Origin: UMGS363 sp964402055
GTDB lineage: Bacteria; Bacillota; Clostridia; Oscillospirales; Ruminococcaceae
Assembly (NCBI GenBank): GCA_964402055.1
Contig: CAYOAV010000006.1
Span: 1-55,295 of the forward strand
DNA length: 55,295 nt
Direction of reading: 5' to 3'
This document shows, in pieces, positions 38,710-48,745 of this stretch. A program made the position numbers and the translations under genes. The stretch's first letter is position 1, and every line of letters starts with the position of its first letter. The notes under the pieces are model-generated. The model was given only the letters and a program-made list of their open reading frames with translations. It had not been told where the DNA came from and ran no database searches.

Positions 38710-41700
38710 CCATTTTGCGTTATTTCTTCAACAATTTCACGATACAATCCCATAAGCCTGCTATGATTTTCCGCAATAAGCTCTGTTTTTCCGTTCTTTG
38801 CATAGGCTTCAAGCCTTTTCGCAAGTTCGGACAGCTCTGCTGCACCTATTGTTGCGGAGGTACCTTTCAACGAATGAGCATACACCGCATATGACGAATT
38901 ATCGCCGCTTTCATAGCTTTTTTCAAGCAGCTTCATATGCTTTTCCGCATTATCCGCAAATGCTTTTAATATTTCAGCATAAAGCTTACTATTTCCGCCG
39001 CTGTATTTCATTCCGATTTCATAGTCAATATGCGTTGATTTTACAGCAGATAAACAGCTTTTTTCATCGTTCGATAAGGTTTTTGCCGCCGAATTGAATG
39101 AATTATATGGAACAACAAGCTCGCTCGGCAGCATTTCAAGAATTATGCTTTCCAGCCTTGCAGGATCTATCGGCTTGGAAATATAACCGTCAAAACCAAG
39201 CTCGGCATAGTATTCCTTTGAACCCGAAACAGCATTAGCCGTCAGAATTATCACGGGAACATCTTTGCACGGATTATCAGAGCTTCTCAGGCAGCTAAAA
39301 ACCTCTGTTCCGTCAATATCGGGCATCATATGGTCGAGGAATATCATTGAATAACGTTTTTTCGATGCTTTTTCAAGACATTCAGCACCGCCTCTTGCGG
39401 TATCAATCTGTATTTCCGTTGCCTTAAGCAAGGCTTTTGCAACGGTAAGATTCATCTCGTTATCATCGGCGATAAGTATTTCCGCTTGGGGTGCTTTAAA
39501 CGAGGGCTTATACTGTCCCGAGGTACTTTCTCTTTCCTCAATGTTGCCGATAAGCCCGGTGCCGACTGCTTTTTGCTTTATGGTAAATCCGAAAACCGAA
39601 CCCTCACCATAGGTACTGATAAAATTCAGCTCGCTGTCCATAAGCTGAAGCAGACTTTTACATATCGCAAGTCCAAGACCTGTACCCTCTATCGTTTTAT
39701 TACGTTTTTCATCAAGACGTTCAAACTTGCTGAAAACCTTGTCCTTATCTTCGTCCCTTATACCTATCCCGCTGTCCTCAACGGAAACTGTAAGGCTAAC
39801 CTCATCATTTTCAAGTCTTTCACAGCTTACACGAAGAATGACGTGTCCTCTTTCGGTATATTTTACTGCGTTTGTAAGAATATTGGTTATGACCTGCCTG
39901 ATACGAAGCTCATCGCCGTAAAGCCTTTTGGGGATATCGGGCGATATTTCATAGATAAATTCAAGATTTTTTTCTGCACATCTGAATTTTGCCGTATGTA
40001 TCATATCAGATAGCATTTCTCCTGCTTCATACTCGGTCGGGATAATATTCAGCCGACCGTACTCTATCTTTGAAACATCAAGAATATCGTTGACAAGCGA
40101 CAGCAGAGTTTTTCCCGAATTGCGTATATCTTCAGCATAATCGGTGATTTTTTTATTATCAGCTTCTCGTAAAATCATCTCGTTCATACCGAGAATAGTA
40201 TTAATAGGCGTTCGTATTTCGTGAGAAACATTCGCAAGGAATGTACTTTTGGCATTATTCGCACGCTCGGCTTCTTCCTTTGCGGCTATTATCTCATTAT
40301 ACTGTCTGCGGATAACGGAAAGGCTTCCAAGCTTTGTGATTATCCATGTGATAAAGGCAACACAAGCGGCGGCAATAATAATAAGATACGCTTTAAAAAC
40401 AGGCTTTTCATAAAATTCAGCCTCCTTTTCAACAAGGTAAACCGCCTCTTTTATAATCGTTCCGTCAGACGGTGATATTATCCTGAAAAAAAGNNNNNNN
40501 NNNNNNNNNNNNNNNNNNNNNNNNNNNNNNNNNNNNNNNNNNNNNNNNNNNNNNNNNNNNNNNNNNNNNNNNNNNNNNNNNNNNNNNNNNNNNCGAATCT
40601 CGTTTACAGCGATGTTAAAAGCCTTTCCGCTGCTGTAAAGGCTCTCCGAGGAAACACAATATGCACCTGCTCCTCCGCAGATATAAAGCTTGCCGTCCGA
40701 TGTAAGATTATTATACGAGCCTGCTGTTATCGAATCGGAAAAGCCGTTTTTACGGTTAAAAAGAGCATAACCAGAGCAACTGTCGGAAGCAAGCTCCGAA
40801 GCGTCTGCGGCATATATTCCAGCACTTCCGAGAATCCATGCGGTATCATTTCTGTTATCGATAAGGATATCATAGTTATTTGTATATCTGAACGAGGTTA
40901 TCCGATGTATATTATAGCTCTGATCCATAGTATAAAGACCTGTTCCCGTGACTATAAAAAAGATATCCTTATAAGGAATTATCCTTAATATCACAGGGGA
41001 AATGCTTTCACTTCCGATATGATAATAAACACGTCCTCCTTTAAGCACATAAATACCATCGCCGTCACTTCCTGCAAGAATCATACCATTGCTCGCTTCA
41101 GCCGCACAAAGCATCTGCGGATTATCAAGCCCATAATCTGAATCAAGCTTATGTATGACCTTATCATCGTTTAAATATGTAAGACCGTTAGGACCTGCCG
41201 CAAGAATACTTCCGTCAGATAATTCCTTTGAAAAAAGAAATCTTGAATCATTAGTATCGGAGGTATAAACATTGAAAATGCGAATTTCTCCATTTTTTGG
41301 GGTGTATCTTACAAGTCCATATTCGCTGTATGTCGAAATATAAATATCCCCTGTTGATGCTTCCATAATATGACGTATCTGACAATCCGAGAGCATTTTT
41401 ACAAGTTTATTTTCAATATTCTGCCCACCTGAAAGAATTTGCAAGCCGTTGTCATAGCCGATATAGAGCATATCATTGATAAGAGCAGTAGTATTTACTG
41501 CCTGATCGGAATTTCCGATTTTTCTGAAAGGATTTTCCGAAAGCCTGACTGCACCCTGCTTTTCCGAAATGAACCATATATTGTCCTGATAATCTGTCAT
41601 CGCATCGGAAATACTGCTGTTAAAGCCGTCAATGATGATATGTGACACTTCACCATCCGTTCCGATATATATTATTCCGCTGTCCGTGCATACCCATTCT

Positions 41701-42515
41701 CCGCCATAATGACAGGGGCGTATATTTTTTGCTCCCGAACAGGGTGAAATATCGGCATAAAGCTCCGTTTTAATACTATTTCCACTTACCGCACAATGAT
41801 ATAACCTGCTCCCCGATGTTCCTACGAAAAAGCCGCCGCCCTCTGCACTGTTTATGCAGCTATGGTCGCTTCCATCTGCCGAAACGCTTTTTGTAAAAAG
41901 TCTGCCATTATCATAAATAATGATGCCGCCGCCGTTTGTAACCGCCGCAAATGATCCCTCCTCGGAAAATGCCGCAGAAATAACACAGGAAATCTCCTTG
42001 CCGAATGGCGATACACTTACATTTCCGTCAGCAGATATAAGATATGAGCTTCCTGCTGTTCCTACAAAAATATTTCCATCCTTATCCTCTGCAAAGCATC
42101 TCACGGAACGTTCATTCAAGCCATTGGATTTATTATAAGCAATAAGCTCTCTTTCAGGAGTATAGCAAAAAACCGCACTTTCATTTGTGCCGATCCATAT
42201 ATTTCCTCTGCTGTCGATAAAAAGCGTCCTTACTCCGACAATGCCGTCATTTTCGCCAACAAGCGTAAAGCGTGTGCCGTCATAACGATAAAGCCCCGTA
42301 TATGTGCCGAACCATATATATCCGTCCTCTGACTGGACAATAGCATTGATATTGCTTGTTCCAAGGTCGCTTTCACTATTAAAATACACGGCTTCATAAT
42401 TATCGGGGACTTTTTCGTCAGCCTTGGCATATGCACATAATGAACCGCAGCTAAACAATACCAGCGTTGCTGTTAAGACTGATAAAAAATATCGTATAAA
42501 AGTGCGTTCAGACAT
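38706..42515 (-). CDS. Two-component hybrid sensor: beta-propeller, histidine kinase, receiver, HPt
   Basis: The protein is about 1270 aa (exact length unknown owing to the N gap). After an N-terminal signal/anchor helix come many Reg_prop blades (DGYIWFGTYTGLYRYDGTRF, RGNIWIGTN, NIFVGTAG), making an extracellular double propeller, the end of a Y_Y_Y-like domain, a membrane helix (YLIIIAAACVAFITWII), a kinase (FLANVSHEIRTPINTILG; N box LTNAVKYTERG), a receiver (MIFLDHMMPDIDG) and a C-terminal HPt (AHSLKGTSATIG). There is no DNA-binding domain, so a separate regulator must take the signal. The ATG at 42515 has AAAGGA 12 bases upstream; GTG 42524 is the alternative. Confidence 0.9.
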   Translation of the reverse strand: MSERTFIRYFLSVLTATLVLFSCGSLCAYAKADEKVPDNYEAVYFNSESDLGTSNINAIVQSEDGYIWFGTYTGLYRYDGTRFTLVGENDGIVGVRTLFIDSRGNIWIGTNESAVFCYTPERELIAYNKSNGLNERSVRCFAEDKDGNIFVGTAGSSYLISADGNVSVSPFGKEISCVISAAFSEEGSFAAVTNGGGIIIYDNGRLFTKSVSADGSDHSCINSAEGGGFFVGTSGSRLYHCAVSGNSIKTELYADISPCSGAKNIRPCHYGGEWVCTDSGIIYIGTDGEVSHIIIDGFNSSISDAMTDYQDNIWFISEKQGAVRLSENPFRKIGNSDQAVNTTALINDMLYIGYDNGLQILSGGQNIENKLVKMLSDCQIRHIMEASTGDIYISTYSEYGLVRYTPKNGEIRIFNVYTSDTNDSRFLFSKELSDGSILAAGPNGLTYLNDDKVIHKLDSDYGLDNPQMLCAAEASNGMILAGSDGDGIYVLKGGRVYYHIGSESISPVILRIIPYKDIFFIVTGTGLYTMDQSYNIHRITSFRYTNNYDILIDNRNDTAWILGSAGIYAADASELASDSCSGYALFNRKNGFSDSITAGSYNNLTSDGKLYICGGAGAYCVSSESLYSSGKAFNIAVNEIXXXXXXXXXXXXXXXXXXXXXXXXXXXXXXXXXXLFFRIISPSDGTIIKEAVYLVEKEAEFYEKPVFKAYLIIIAAACVAFITWIITKLGSLSVIRRQYNEIIAAKEEAERANNAKSTFLANVSHEIRTPINTILGMNEMILREADNKKITDYAEDIRNSGKTLLSLVNDILDVSKIEYGRLNIIPTEYEAGEMLSDMIHTAKFRCAEKNLEFIYEISPDIPKRLYGDELRIRQVITNILTNAVKYTERGHVILRVSCERLENDEVSLTVSVEDSGIGIRDEDKDKVFSKFERLDEKRNKTIEGTGLGLAICKSLLQLMDSELNFISTYGEGSVFGFTIKQKAVGTGLIGNIEERESTSGQYKPSFKAPQAEILIADDNEMNLTVAKALLKATEIQIDTARGGAECLEKASKKRYSMIFLDHMMPDIDGTEVFSCLRSSDNPCKDVPVIILTANAVSGSKEYYAELGFDGYISKPIDPARLESIILEMLPSELVVPYNSFNSAAKTLSNDEKSCLSAVKSTHIDYEIGMKYSGGNSKLYAEILKAFADNAEKHMKLLEKSYESGDNSSYAVYAHSLKGTSATIGAAELSELAKRLEAYAKNGKTELIAENHSRLMGLYREIVEEITQNG
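40494..40593. other. Assembly gap (100 N)
   Basis: Placeholder of exactly 100 N in the hybrid kinase gene, at the end of the propeller/Y_Y_Y region. The frame happens to be kept across it. Confidence 0.95.
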
Positions 42516-43068
42516 TTTCTGCACCGTTCCTTTCAGGTAAAAAGCGGCATTTTTTCATCAGCCTTACAGTAAAAAAAGCCACCGCCATTGATATCACCTT
42601 ATCAGGAATATCAATAAATATCTGCGAAATAACCGCTTTGAAAAGCTTGCCTATACGATATTGACTAAGCATATCAAAAAGTGCCCTTCCCCATTCATTA
42701 CCTGTATTTCCATCATAAATCATATAATTTACAGGCACAGAGCAGGCAACGGTTATAAGTCCGATCAGTATTCCAGTGCATAATGAACCGAAAAGAGTAT
42801 CGCATAAACCTTTCCTTGCTAAAAATCCTATAATTACTCCGATAACAACATTAACAATAGCAAAGGTTACAGATATTCCGCCAAAGCTTAAATTTGAAAT
42901 AAGACCAACTGCACCTCCTGCAACAGGACCATATGCACAGGCTGTTATCATAGTTCCGATAGTGTCAAGCCAGAACGGCATACTTATAACCGCTGTAAGC
43001 TTATGCCCAAGCAGATTGAGAAGCACGCCGAATATCACAGTAACAATTAATTTTATGTAACCCTTCAT
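42508..43068 (-). CDS. ECF-type S component-like membrane protein
   Basis: The 186-aa protein has about five to six helices with FGVLLNLLGHKLTAVISMPFWLDTIGTMITACAYGPVAGGAVGLISNLSFG, the S-component fold of the CD3073-like group. The substrate is unknown. The start at 43068 is set by GAGGTAG; the frame extends upstream over the promoter and is not used there. The gene end overlaps the hybrid kinase start region, so transporter and sensor are translated together, an uncommon pairing. Confidence 0.8.
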   Translation of the reverse strand: MKGYIKLIVTVIFGVLLNLLGHKLTAVISMPFWLDTIGTMITACAYGPVAGGAVGLISNLSFGGISVTFAIVNVVIGVIIGFLARKGLCDTLFGSLCTGILIGLITVACSVPVNYMIYDGNTGNEWGRALFDMLSQYRIGKLFKAVISQIFIDIPDKVISMAVAFFTVRLMKKCRFLPERNGAENV

Positions 43069-43102
43069 TTTATATTCTACCTCAAAAAATAATTTCATCT
43101 GT

Positions 43103-43131
43103 ATTATATCATTTTGGACGGTATTTTTCAA
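43103..43131 (-). promoter_or_regulatory. Promoter of the S component-hybrid kinase operon
   Basis: Minus strand TTGAAA (43131-43126), 17 bp, TATAAT (43108-43103). Confidence 0.75.
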
Positions 43132-43190
43132 CAAAATTTGAGCATATTTTTAAATTTATTTGCAAAATTAAGCTTTTGTCTTATACATCC

Positions 43191-43219
43191 TTGAAAAAAG
43201 GAATTAAACGTGATATAAT
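43191..43219 (+). promoter_or_regulatory. Promoter of thiI
   Basis: TTGAAA (43191-43196), 17 bp, TATAAT (43214-43219). Confidence 0.75.
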
Positions 43220-43259
43220 TAGTTATATTTTTTATGCTCTATCGGAGGAATGTTTTGAT

Positions 43260-44444
43260 ATGAAAGAGATAATTCTTATAAAAGAGGGCGAAATCGCCAT
43301 AAAGGGTCTTAATAAAAGAAGCTTTGAGGACGCAATGGTGCGTAATATCAGACGAAGACTTTCAAGACTCGGAAAATTTGAATATGAACGCTCGCAGTCA
43401 ACGGTCGTTATCCGTCCGCTTAATGATGATGTCGATTTTGATGAGGTTGAGGACGCTGTTTCAAAGGTTTTCGGTATTGCCGCATATTGCCGTGCATTGG
43501 TTGCGGAAAAGGATTTCGAGGTAATAGCAAGCTCCGCTGTGGAATATGCCCGTGAGGATCTTGAAAATGCAAGAAGCTTTAAGGTCAATGCAAAAAGAGC
43601 GGATAAGCATTTCCCTATGCGTTCGCCCGAGATATGTGCAGAGCTTGGAGGACGTATTCTTGAAGCGTTCCCACATCTTGTCGTTGATGTAAATAATCCT
43701 GACGTTACAGTTACCGTTGAAATACGTCAGGCAGAGGCATATATCCATTCGGGAAATAAAAAGGGTGCAGGTGGAATACCTGTCGGCACTTCGGGTCAGG
43801 CTATGATACTTCTTTCGGGCGGTATTGACAGCCCTGTAGCGGCTTATATGATGGCAAAAAGAGGAATAAGGCTTTCAGCTATACATTATGTTTCACCGCC
43901 GTACACCTCCGACAGAGCAAGGCTCAAGGTTGAAAGGCTCTGCCAGAAGCTTACGCCATGGTGCGGTGATATAGCGTTTTACTGCGTTCCATTCACCGAA
44001 ATTCAGGAAAAGCTCCGTGATAACTGCCCTGAAGAGCTTTTTACAATAATAATGAGAAGGCTTATGATGGAAATTGCCCAGCGTATCTGTGAGGAAAAGG
44101 AAATACAGGCTCTTGTCACGGGCGAAAGCGTAGGTCAGGTCGCAAGTCAGACCATCGGAGCAATAGTCTGCACGGATGCGGCTTGCCGTATGCCTGTATT
44201 CCGTCCTGTTATCGGTATGGATAAGACGGAAATAATCTCCATTGCAAGAAAAATTGATACCTTTGAAACCTCAATTGAACCTTATGAGGATTGCTGTACG
44301 GTGTTCACACCTAAGCACCCAAAAACAAGACCTATTCTTTCAGAGGTTGAAGCTGCACAGAACAGCTATGATTTTGAACCGCTTATACAATGGGCGGTTG
44401 AAAATACCGAGCTTAAGGTTTTCCGCTGCGGAGAGGATTATTAA
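43260..44444 (+). CDS. thiI: tRNA 4-thiouridine synthetase ThiI
   Basis: The 394-aa enzyme activates U8 of tRNA for sulfur transfer and in many bacteria also supplies the thiazole of thiamine. It shows an N-terminal ferredoxin-like plus THUMP region (about residues 1-165) and the PP-loop AMILLSGGIDSPVAAYMMAKRG (about 180-200), with CGDxAFY and ESVGQVASQT following. There is no C-terminal rhodanese domain, the short form usual in Firmicutes, so sulfur must come by another path. The ATG at 43260 has GGAGG eleven bases upstream. Confidence 0.95.
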   Translation: MKEIILIKEGEIAIKGLNKRSFEDAMVRNIRRRLSRLGKFEYERSQSTVVIRPLNDDVDFDEVEDAVSKVFGIAAYCRALVAEKDFEVIASSAVEYAREDLENARSFKVNAKRADKHFPMRSPEICAELGGRILEAFPHLVVDVNNPDVTVTVEIRQAEAYIHSGNKKGAGGIPVGTSGQAMILLSGGIDSPVAAYMMAKRGIRLSAIHYVSPPYTSDRARLKVERLCQKLTPWCGDIAFYCVPFTEIQEKLRDNCPEELFTIIMRRLMMEIAQRICEEKEIQALVTGESVGQVASQTIGAIVCTDAACRMPVFRPVIGMDKTEIISIARKIDTFETSIEPYEDCCTVFTPKHPKTRPILSEVEAAQNSYDFEPLIQWAVENTELKVFRCGEDY

Positions 44445-44446
44445 GA

Positions 44447-44485
44447 AAAACGCCCTGTCTTTTTAATATGACGGGGCGTTTTTTA
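44447..44485. terminator. Bidirectional terminator, thiI and sbcC
   Basis: CGCCCTGTC/GACGGGGCG (44451-44459, 44470-44478) flanked by AAAAA and TTTTTT, between convergent genes. Confidence 0.9.
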
Positions 44486-44496
44486 CAGCAAAATGC

Positions 44497-47262
44497 TTAC
44501 ACAATAATTTCCGCTTTACTTCCGCCTGACCTGTCCTTTGTAACCAAAATTTGCCTGTCGATTTTCTGTTTCAGCTCTCCCACATGAGAGATGATACCAA
44601 CAAGTCGGTTATTATCAGCCAATGAAGTAAGTGCTTTGATTGCCTGCGACAGCGAATCCTCGTCCAGCGAGCCAAAGCCCTCATCTACAAACATAGTGTC
44701 AAGCTTGATTCCCCCTGCAGAGGACTGAATTTCATCTGAAAGACCGAGTGCAAGTGCAAGCGACGCTTTAAAGGATTCACCGCCTGACAGGGATTTTACA
44801 CTTCGCTGACTGCCATTATAATGATCAATCACGTCAAGATCCAATCCGCTTTGTGCCTGCTTTGTCAAAGCTTCCTTACGTCGGATCAGCTCATATTGAC
44901 CATCTGACATGATCATCAGTCTTGAATTGGCTCTTGCAATGATGCAATCAAAATAGCTCATCTGGATATACGTTTCAAGCATAATTTTTTCCTTGCCCGG
45001 AATATTGCCGTTAGCCGTATTTGAAAGAGCCTTGACCCAGGAATATTTATTCTCTGCAGCAATCAGGCTTTCGGATTTAAGCTTAATGCTTTCCATAGCT
45101 TTTTTATTCGCTGAAATTCTGCTGTGAATTGTTTTTTCGTCATTTTCAATAATCTTAAGCTCATTTACAATATTGGTCTTCTTTGTATTTTCCTGCTCCA
45201 GATCAATTTCCACAGCACCATCTAAACGCTTTAAAATTTCCTCCTTGGCAGACGCAAGTGAAGCAAGTGCTTTATCACATTCGGTAACCTTATTTTGTGC
45301 AGAATCAATGGCGGTTTTGATTTTTTCTATCGCTTTTTTAAAAGCGGATATCTGTTCTTCCGCTTTTGCTTTTGAATCAAAGGACAGCTTTTCCTTCAGA
45401 CGTGAAATTCTCTCTTCCAACGTTTTGCTTTCGGCATTCTTTGCGGATAATTCACTGCGAACGGCAGAATCCTCCTTTTGTGCATTTTCGAGTGCTTTGA
45501 TTTTTTGCGGCAAGAGCTTTTCAATCTCTTCTTTACGTCTAATTTTCTTATTCTCGTCCATGGCTTTTGATTCAACAGCATTTATTTCAGAAATGATTCC
45601 TGTGAGCTTATTCTCTGCGATTTCTGCTGCATTCTCTAATTTGATTTCTCCAAGCAGACGATCAATTTTTTCGTTGACAACTTTTTCCTTTTCATCAAAA
45701 GCACCCTTCAGTCTTCCTGCAAAATCCCTTGCTGAATTTGATTCATCGTTCGCTTTGACTGCCGCCTTCTGCAATTTATCCAACTCAGCTTTTGCAGGTG
45801 CATTTTCAGGCTTTACAGCAAGCCTTGGGTGTATTGTTGAGCCGCAAACGGGACAGGGTTCACCGCTCATCAAGGTATCAGCAAGAATTCCTGCCTGTGC
45901 GTCAAGATATGCCTTATTTCCTGCTTTAAATGCCGCTTCTGCAGCAAACGCATTATGAAATCTTTCCTCATATGAGCTAAGTGCGGCAAGATATTCATTT
46001 TTTGCTTTTTCAAGCGAATAAATATCGTTTTTTAATCCAATCAGGTTTTCAAATTGTGCTTTCAGCTCCTTTTTTTCATTTTCCAGCCTAATCATTTTTT
46101 CCCCAGCATTTTGAAGCTTTTTTTCTTCATCTGTTAAAGCCTTGATTTCCTCTGTAAGCGTGGAAATACTTTTCTCTAAAGCCTTGCTTCTTTGCGTTTC
46201 AGCATTGATGAAGACAAGGTTACTATTAATTTTTGTCTGCTTTTCTTCAAGCTCATCATATTCCGATAGGGTCGCCTTGATTTTTGCGATTTCAGCGGTA
46301 TATGAATCAATTTGCGGTTCTTTTTCCTTTTCGGCTGAATATGTCGCATTAATTGACAGCTTAGCTTCTGTTAATTTTGCAAAAGCGGCTTCATTCTTTG
46401 TTAAATCAGCCTTTGCCGCTTTTATATCATTCGCTTTTGAGATAAGAGCCTTGATTTCATCAAGGGATTTTTGCAAAGCCGTTTTCTTATCTGCAAGTGT
46501 CACTTCTGTGTTGTTGTCAGACTGAATCAACCTTTCGATCAATACAACTGTATCCTCCGCTGTCAAATCGCCTTTTTTTGCTTTTTCAACCTCGATCGAA
46601 TCAACAGAAGCTTCATCACAGACAATTCCATCAATATATTGATTTATACTTTGCTTAATTGATATACATTCGTCCGATAATGTGCCTGCTTCCTTTTTCA
46701 GCCTCTCCTGCAAATCTGAAAAAAGCTTCGTTTTGAAAATATGACGGAATATTTCCATTCTCTCCCTCGTTGGAGCAAGCAACAGCTTTAAAAAATCACC
46801 TTGTGCTATCATTGCAATCTGGCAGAATTGATTTCTGTCAATGCCTATCACTGATTTTACAGCATTATCAACATCTTTGATTTTTGAGATGACCTTGCCA
46901 TCGGGATAAATAAACTCCGCATTGGCGATCTGCTTTGTTGTACCTGAACCTCTCTTGTTGGCTCTTTCATATTCGGGATTACGTTTTACAGTATATTCCT
47001 TACCATAATAACTGAATTTCAATTCAACCTCTGTCGGCGTGAACTCGTCCGCATATTTAGAGCGTAACATTGATACCTCACGGTTGTTTCCACTTGGGTC
47101 GCCGTAAAGTGCATAGGTTATAGCATCAAATATTGTAGTTTTTCCTGCACCTGTATCGCCTGTTATAAGGTACAAGCCACCCGTTCCAAGCTTATCAAAA
47201 TCAAATTCGGTAACATTCGCATAGGGTCCGAACGCTGATATTTTCAATTTCAGAGGTCTCAT
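44497..47262 (-). CDS. sbcC: Exonuclease SbcC, SMC-like ATPase subunit
   Basis: The 921-aa SbcC forms with SbcD the Mre11/Rad50-type nuclease that cuts DNA hairpins and protein-blocked ends. Walker A is ITGDTGAGKTTIFDAITYALYG (near residue 33). Long coiled coils of Lys/Glu-rich helices flank the zinc hook CPVCGSTIHP near residue 480. The C-terminal signature is LSGGESFKASLALALGLSD, and Walker B is LDTMFVDEGFGSLDEDSL. It overlaps sbcD by 4 bp. Confidence 0.96.
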   Translation of the reverse strand: MRPLKLKISAFGPYANVTEFDFDKLGTGGLYLITGDTGAGKTTIFDAITYALYGDPSGNNREVSMLRSKYADEFTPTEVELKFSYYGKEYTVKRNPEYERANKRGSGTTKQIANAEFIYPDGKVISKIKDVDNAVKSVIGIDRNQFCQIAMIAQGDFLKLLLAPTRERMEIFRHIFKTKLFSDLQERLKKEAGTLSDECISIKQSINQYIDGIVCDEASVDSIEVEKAKKGDLTAEDTVVLIERLIQSDNNTEVTLADKKTALQKSLDEIKALISKANDIKAAKADLTKNEAAFAKLTEAKLSINATYSAEKEKEPQIDSYTAEIAKIKATLSEYDELEEKQTKINSNLVFINAETQRSKALEKSISTLTEEIKALTDEEKKLQNAGEKMIRLENEKKELKAQFENLIGLKNDIYSLEKAKNEYLAALSSYEERFHNAFAAEAAFKAGNKAYLDAQAGILADTLMSGEPCPVCGSTIHPRLAVKPENAPAKAELDKLQKAAVKANDESNSARDFAGRLKGAFDEKEKVVNEKIDRLLGEIKLENAAEIAENKLTGIISEINAVESKAMDENKKIRRKEEIEKLLPQKIKALENAQKEDSAVRSELSAKNAESKTLEERISRLKEKLSFDSKAKAEEQISAFKKAIEKIKTAIDSAQNKVTECDKALASLASAKEEILKRLDGAVEIDLEQENTKKTNIVNELKIIENDEKTIHSRISANKKAMESIKLKSESLIAAENKYSWVKALSNTANGNIPGKEKIMLETYIQMSYFDCIIARANSRLMIMSDGQYELIRRKEALTKQAQSGLDLDVIDHYNGSQRSVKSLSGGESFKASLALALGLSDEIQSSAGGIKLDTMFVDEGFGSLDEDSLSQAIKALTSLADNNRLVGIISHVGELKQKIDRQILVTKDRSGGSKAEIIV

Positions 47263-48398
47263 AGATTTTCCTCCCAGATTTCTTCGATTATTTTTTTCAT
47301 AAACAAAGCCTGCTCTTCGTTCATTTCCATCCCATTCTGCATTTCATAAAACTCGTTAAAATGCTCAATCGGAGTTTTTCTCTTAATATCGGACGCACCG
47401 CTGATTTCGGTATAATGACGCGTCCGATGATTATCATAATCCAGCTTCATAATGTTTTTGTATATCACACGCAGCTTTGTCAGTACATCAGGGATATCCT
47501 CTTCATCGGTCAGCGTAATATGTAGATAATCCTCGGCATAAGAGGTATCTTCATAAAAGCTTTTTAACGTAAGCTCATTGTAGCTGCCCTTGATTTCGAC
47601 TAAATCACGTTTTGGCACAAGCGGGATAAATTCGAGCTTTATATCGCCTTTATTCCTTATATCAACAATTGTTACAGCTTTTTTATCATTCGCTTCGGAA
47701 AAGGAGTATTTTAACGGTGTTCCGCTGTAACGAATATATTCACTTCCACACTTCTGTGCCCTGTGAATATGCCCAAGAGCTACATAATCAAAGCCTTCAA
47801 ATGCAGTGACATCAACATTATCTGTTCCGCCGACTGAAATATCCTCCGATTCTGTACGCATTGCCCCTGTAACAAATTGATGCGTTATCAAAACATTCCT
47901 TTGGCTGTCATCAATGCTCATATGGTCAATCGAAGCCTTTATCGCATCGGTATAGCTTTCAATTTCATCATTCGGATAAAATCTGCGGACATTTGACGGC
48001 TTCACAAAGGGAAGCATATAGAAATTTATATCGCCATATTCATCCTCAAGAGTGACAGGTTCAACCCTTCCATTAAAAACGGGCGAGAGATATATGCCGC
48101 TTTTGCCCATAATCCGACCGCCAAACGCAATACGCTCGGCAGAATCGTGATTACCGCTGATGACAAAGACCTTCAGCCCACGCATAGACAAACGAACTAA
48201 AAAATCGTCAAAAAGCTCCACCGCCTCGGTTGAAGGAACAGATTTATCGTAAACATCACCAGCAATTATGACAGCCTGTGTTTTTTTCTCGTCAATAATG
48301 TTGATGATTTTTTTTAGAATATATTCCTGATCCTCAAGCATAGAAAATTCATTGACACGCTTTCCCAAATGAAGATCGGACAGATGCATTATTTTCAT
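47259..48398 (-). CDS. sbcD: Exonuclease SbcD, Mre11-like nuclease subunit
   Basis: The 379-aa metallophosphoesterase has the five phosphoesterase motifs DLHLG (residues 7-11), GDVYD, SGNHDSAER, THQFV and GHIHR, followed by a C-terminal SbcC-binding region. It has both 3'-5' exonuclease and endonuclease activity in the family. AAAGGA precedes the ATG. Confidence 0.97.
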   Translation of the reverse strand: MKIMHLSDLHLGKRVNEFSMLEDQEYILKKIINIIDEKKTQAVIIAGDVYDKSVPSTEAVELFDDFLVRLSMRGLKVFVISGNHDSAERIAFGGRIMGKSGIYLSPVFNGRVEPVTLEDEYGDINFYMLPFVKPSNVRRFYPNDEIESYTDAIKASIDHMSIDDSQRNVLITHQFVTGAMRTESEDISVGGTDNVDVTAFEGFDYVALGHIHRAQKCGSEYIRYSGTPLKYSFSEANDKKAVTIVDIRNKGDIKLEFIPLVPKRDLVEIKGSYNELTLKSFYEDTSYAEDYLHITLTDEEDIPDVLTKLRVIYKNIMKLDYDNHRTRHYTEISGASDIKRKTPIEHFNEFYEMQNGMEMNEEQALFMKKIIEEIWEENL

Positions 48399-48444
48399 AT
48401 TTTAAAATCCTTTCGATAACAAAAACTCAAATCGTTCAAATTGT

Positions 48445-48473
48445 ATTATAACATAAGCTCCATATTTTTTCAA
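48445..48473 (-). promoter_or_regulatory. Promoter of sbcDC
   Basis: Minus strand TTGAAA (48473-48468), 17 bp, TATAAT (48450-48445). The 347-bp gap 48399-48745 holds this, the livK promoter, and an uncharacterised livK leader with a weak AGCC/GGCT stem; no gene or T-box is seen. Confidence 0.75.
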
Positions 48474-48599
48474 TAATCCCTATAAAAAGCATTTATTGGA
48501 CAGCGTATTTTTTGCAGCTACACATTAATCAGGCTTCATTTATGTTAAAAATGCCTAAATTACGACAAATTGTTATGTCAAATTCATTTTGTTTTTACC

Positions 48600-48628
48600 T
48601 TGACTTTTTTTAAATAAAAAGGTATTAT
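48600..48628 (+). promoter_or_regulatory. Promoter of livK
   Basis: TTGACT (48600-48605), 17 bp, TATTAT (48623-48628), giving a leader of about 110 nt. Confidence 0.7.
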
Positions 48629-48745
48629 TTATAGTGTGCAGAAAAATTCAGCCTGCTATGAATTAAGCTGGCTTGATTTTCCGAAAAAGCCGCCGCTCGG
48701 AGCTTGCATATTAAAAAAATTATGGCGGAGAAAAGGGAGTTTATT

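Noticed and set aside
45173..45958. Open reading frame of 261 codons on the plus strand opposite sbcC
   Set aside because: Serine/phenylalanine/alanine-rich mirror of the Lys/Glu/Leu coiled-coil coding sequence, no ribosome binding site and no family resemblance; a shadow of sbcC.
48600..48745. T-box leader for the branched-chain amino-acid transporter
   Set aside because: No TGGNACC-type anti-terminator sequence and no terminator precede livK.
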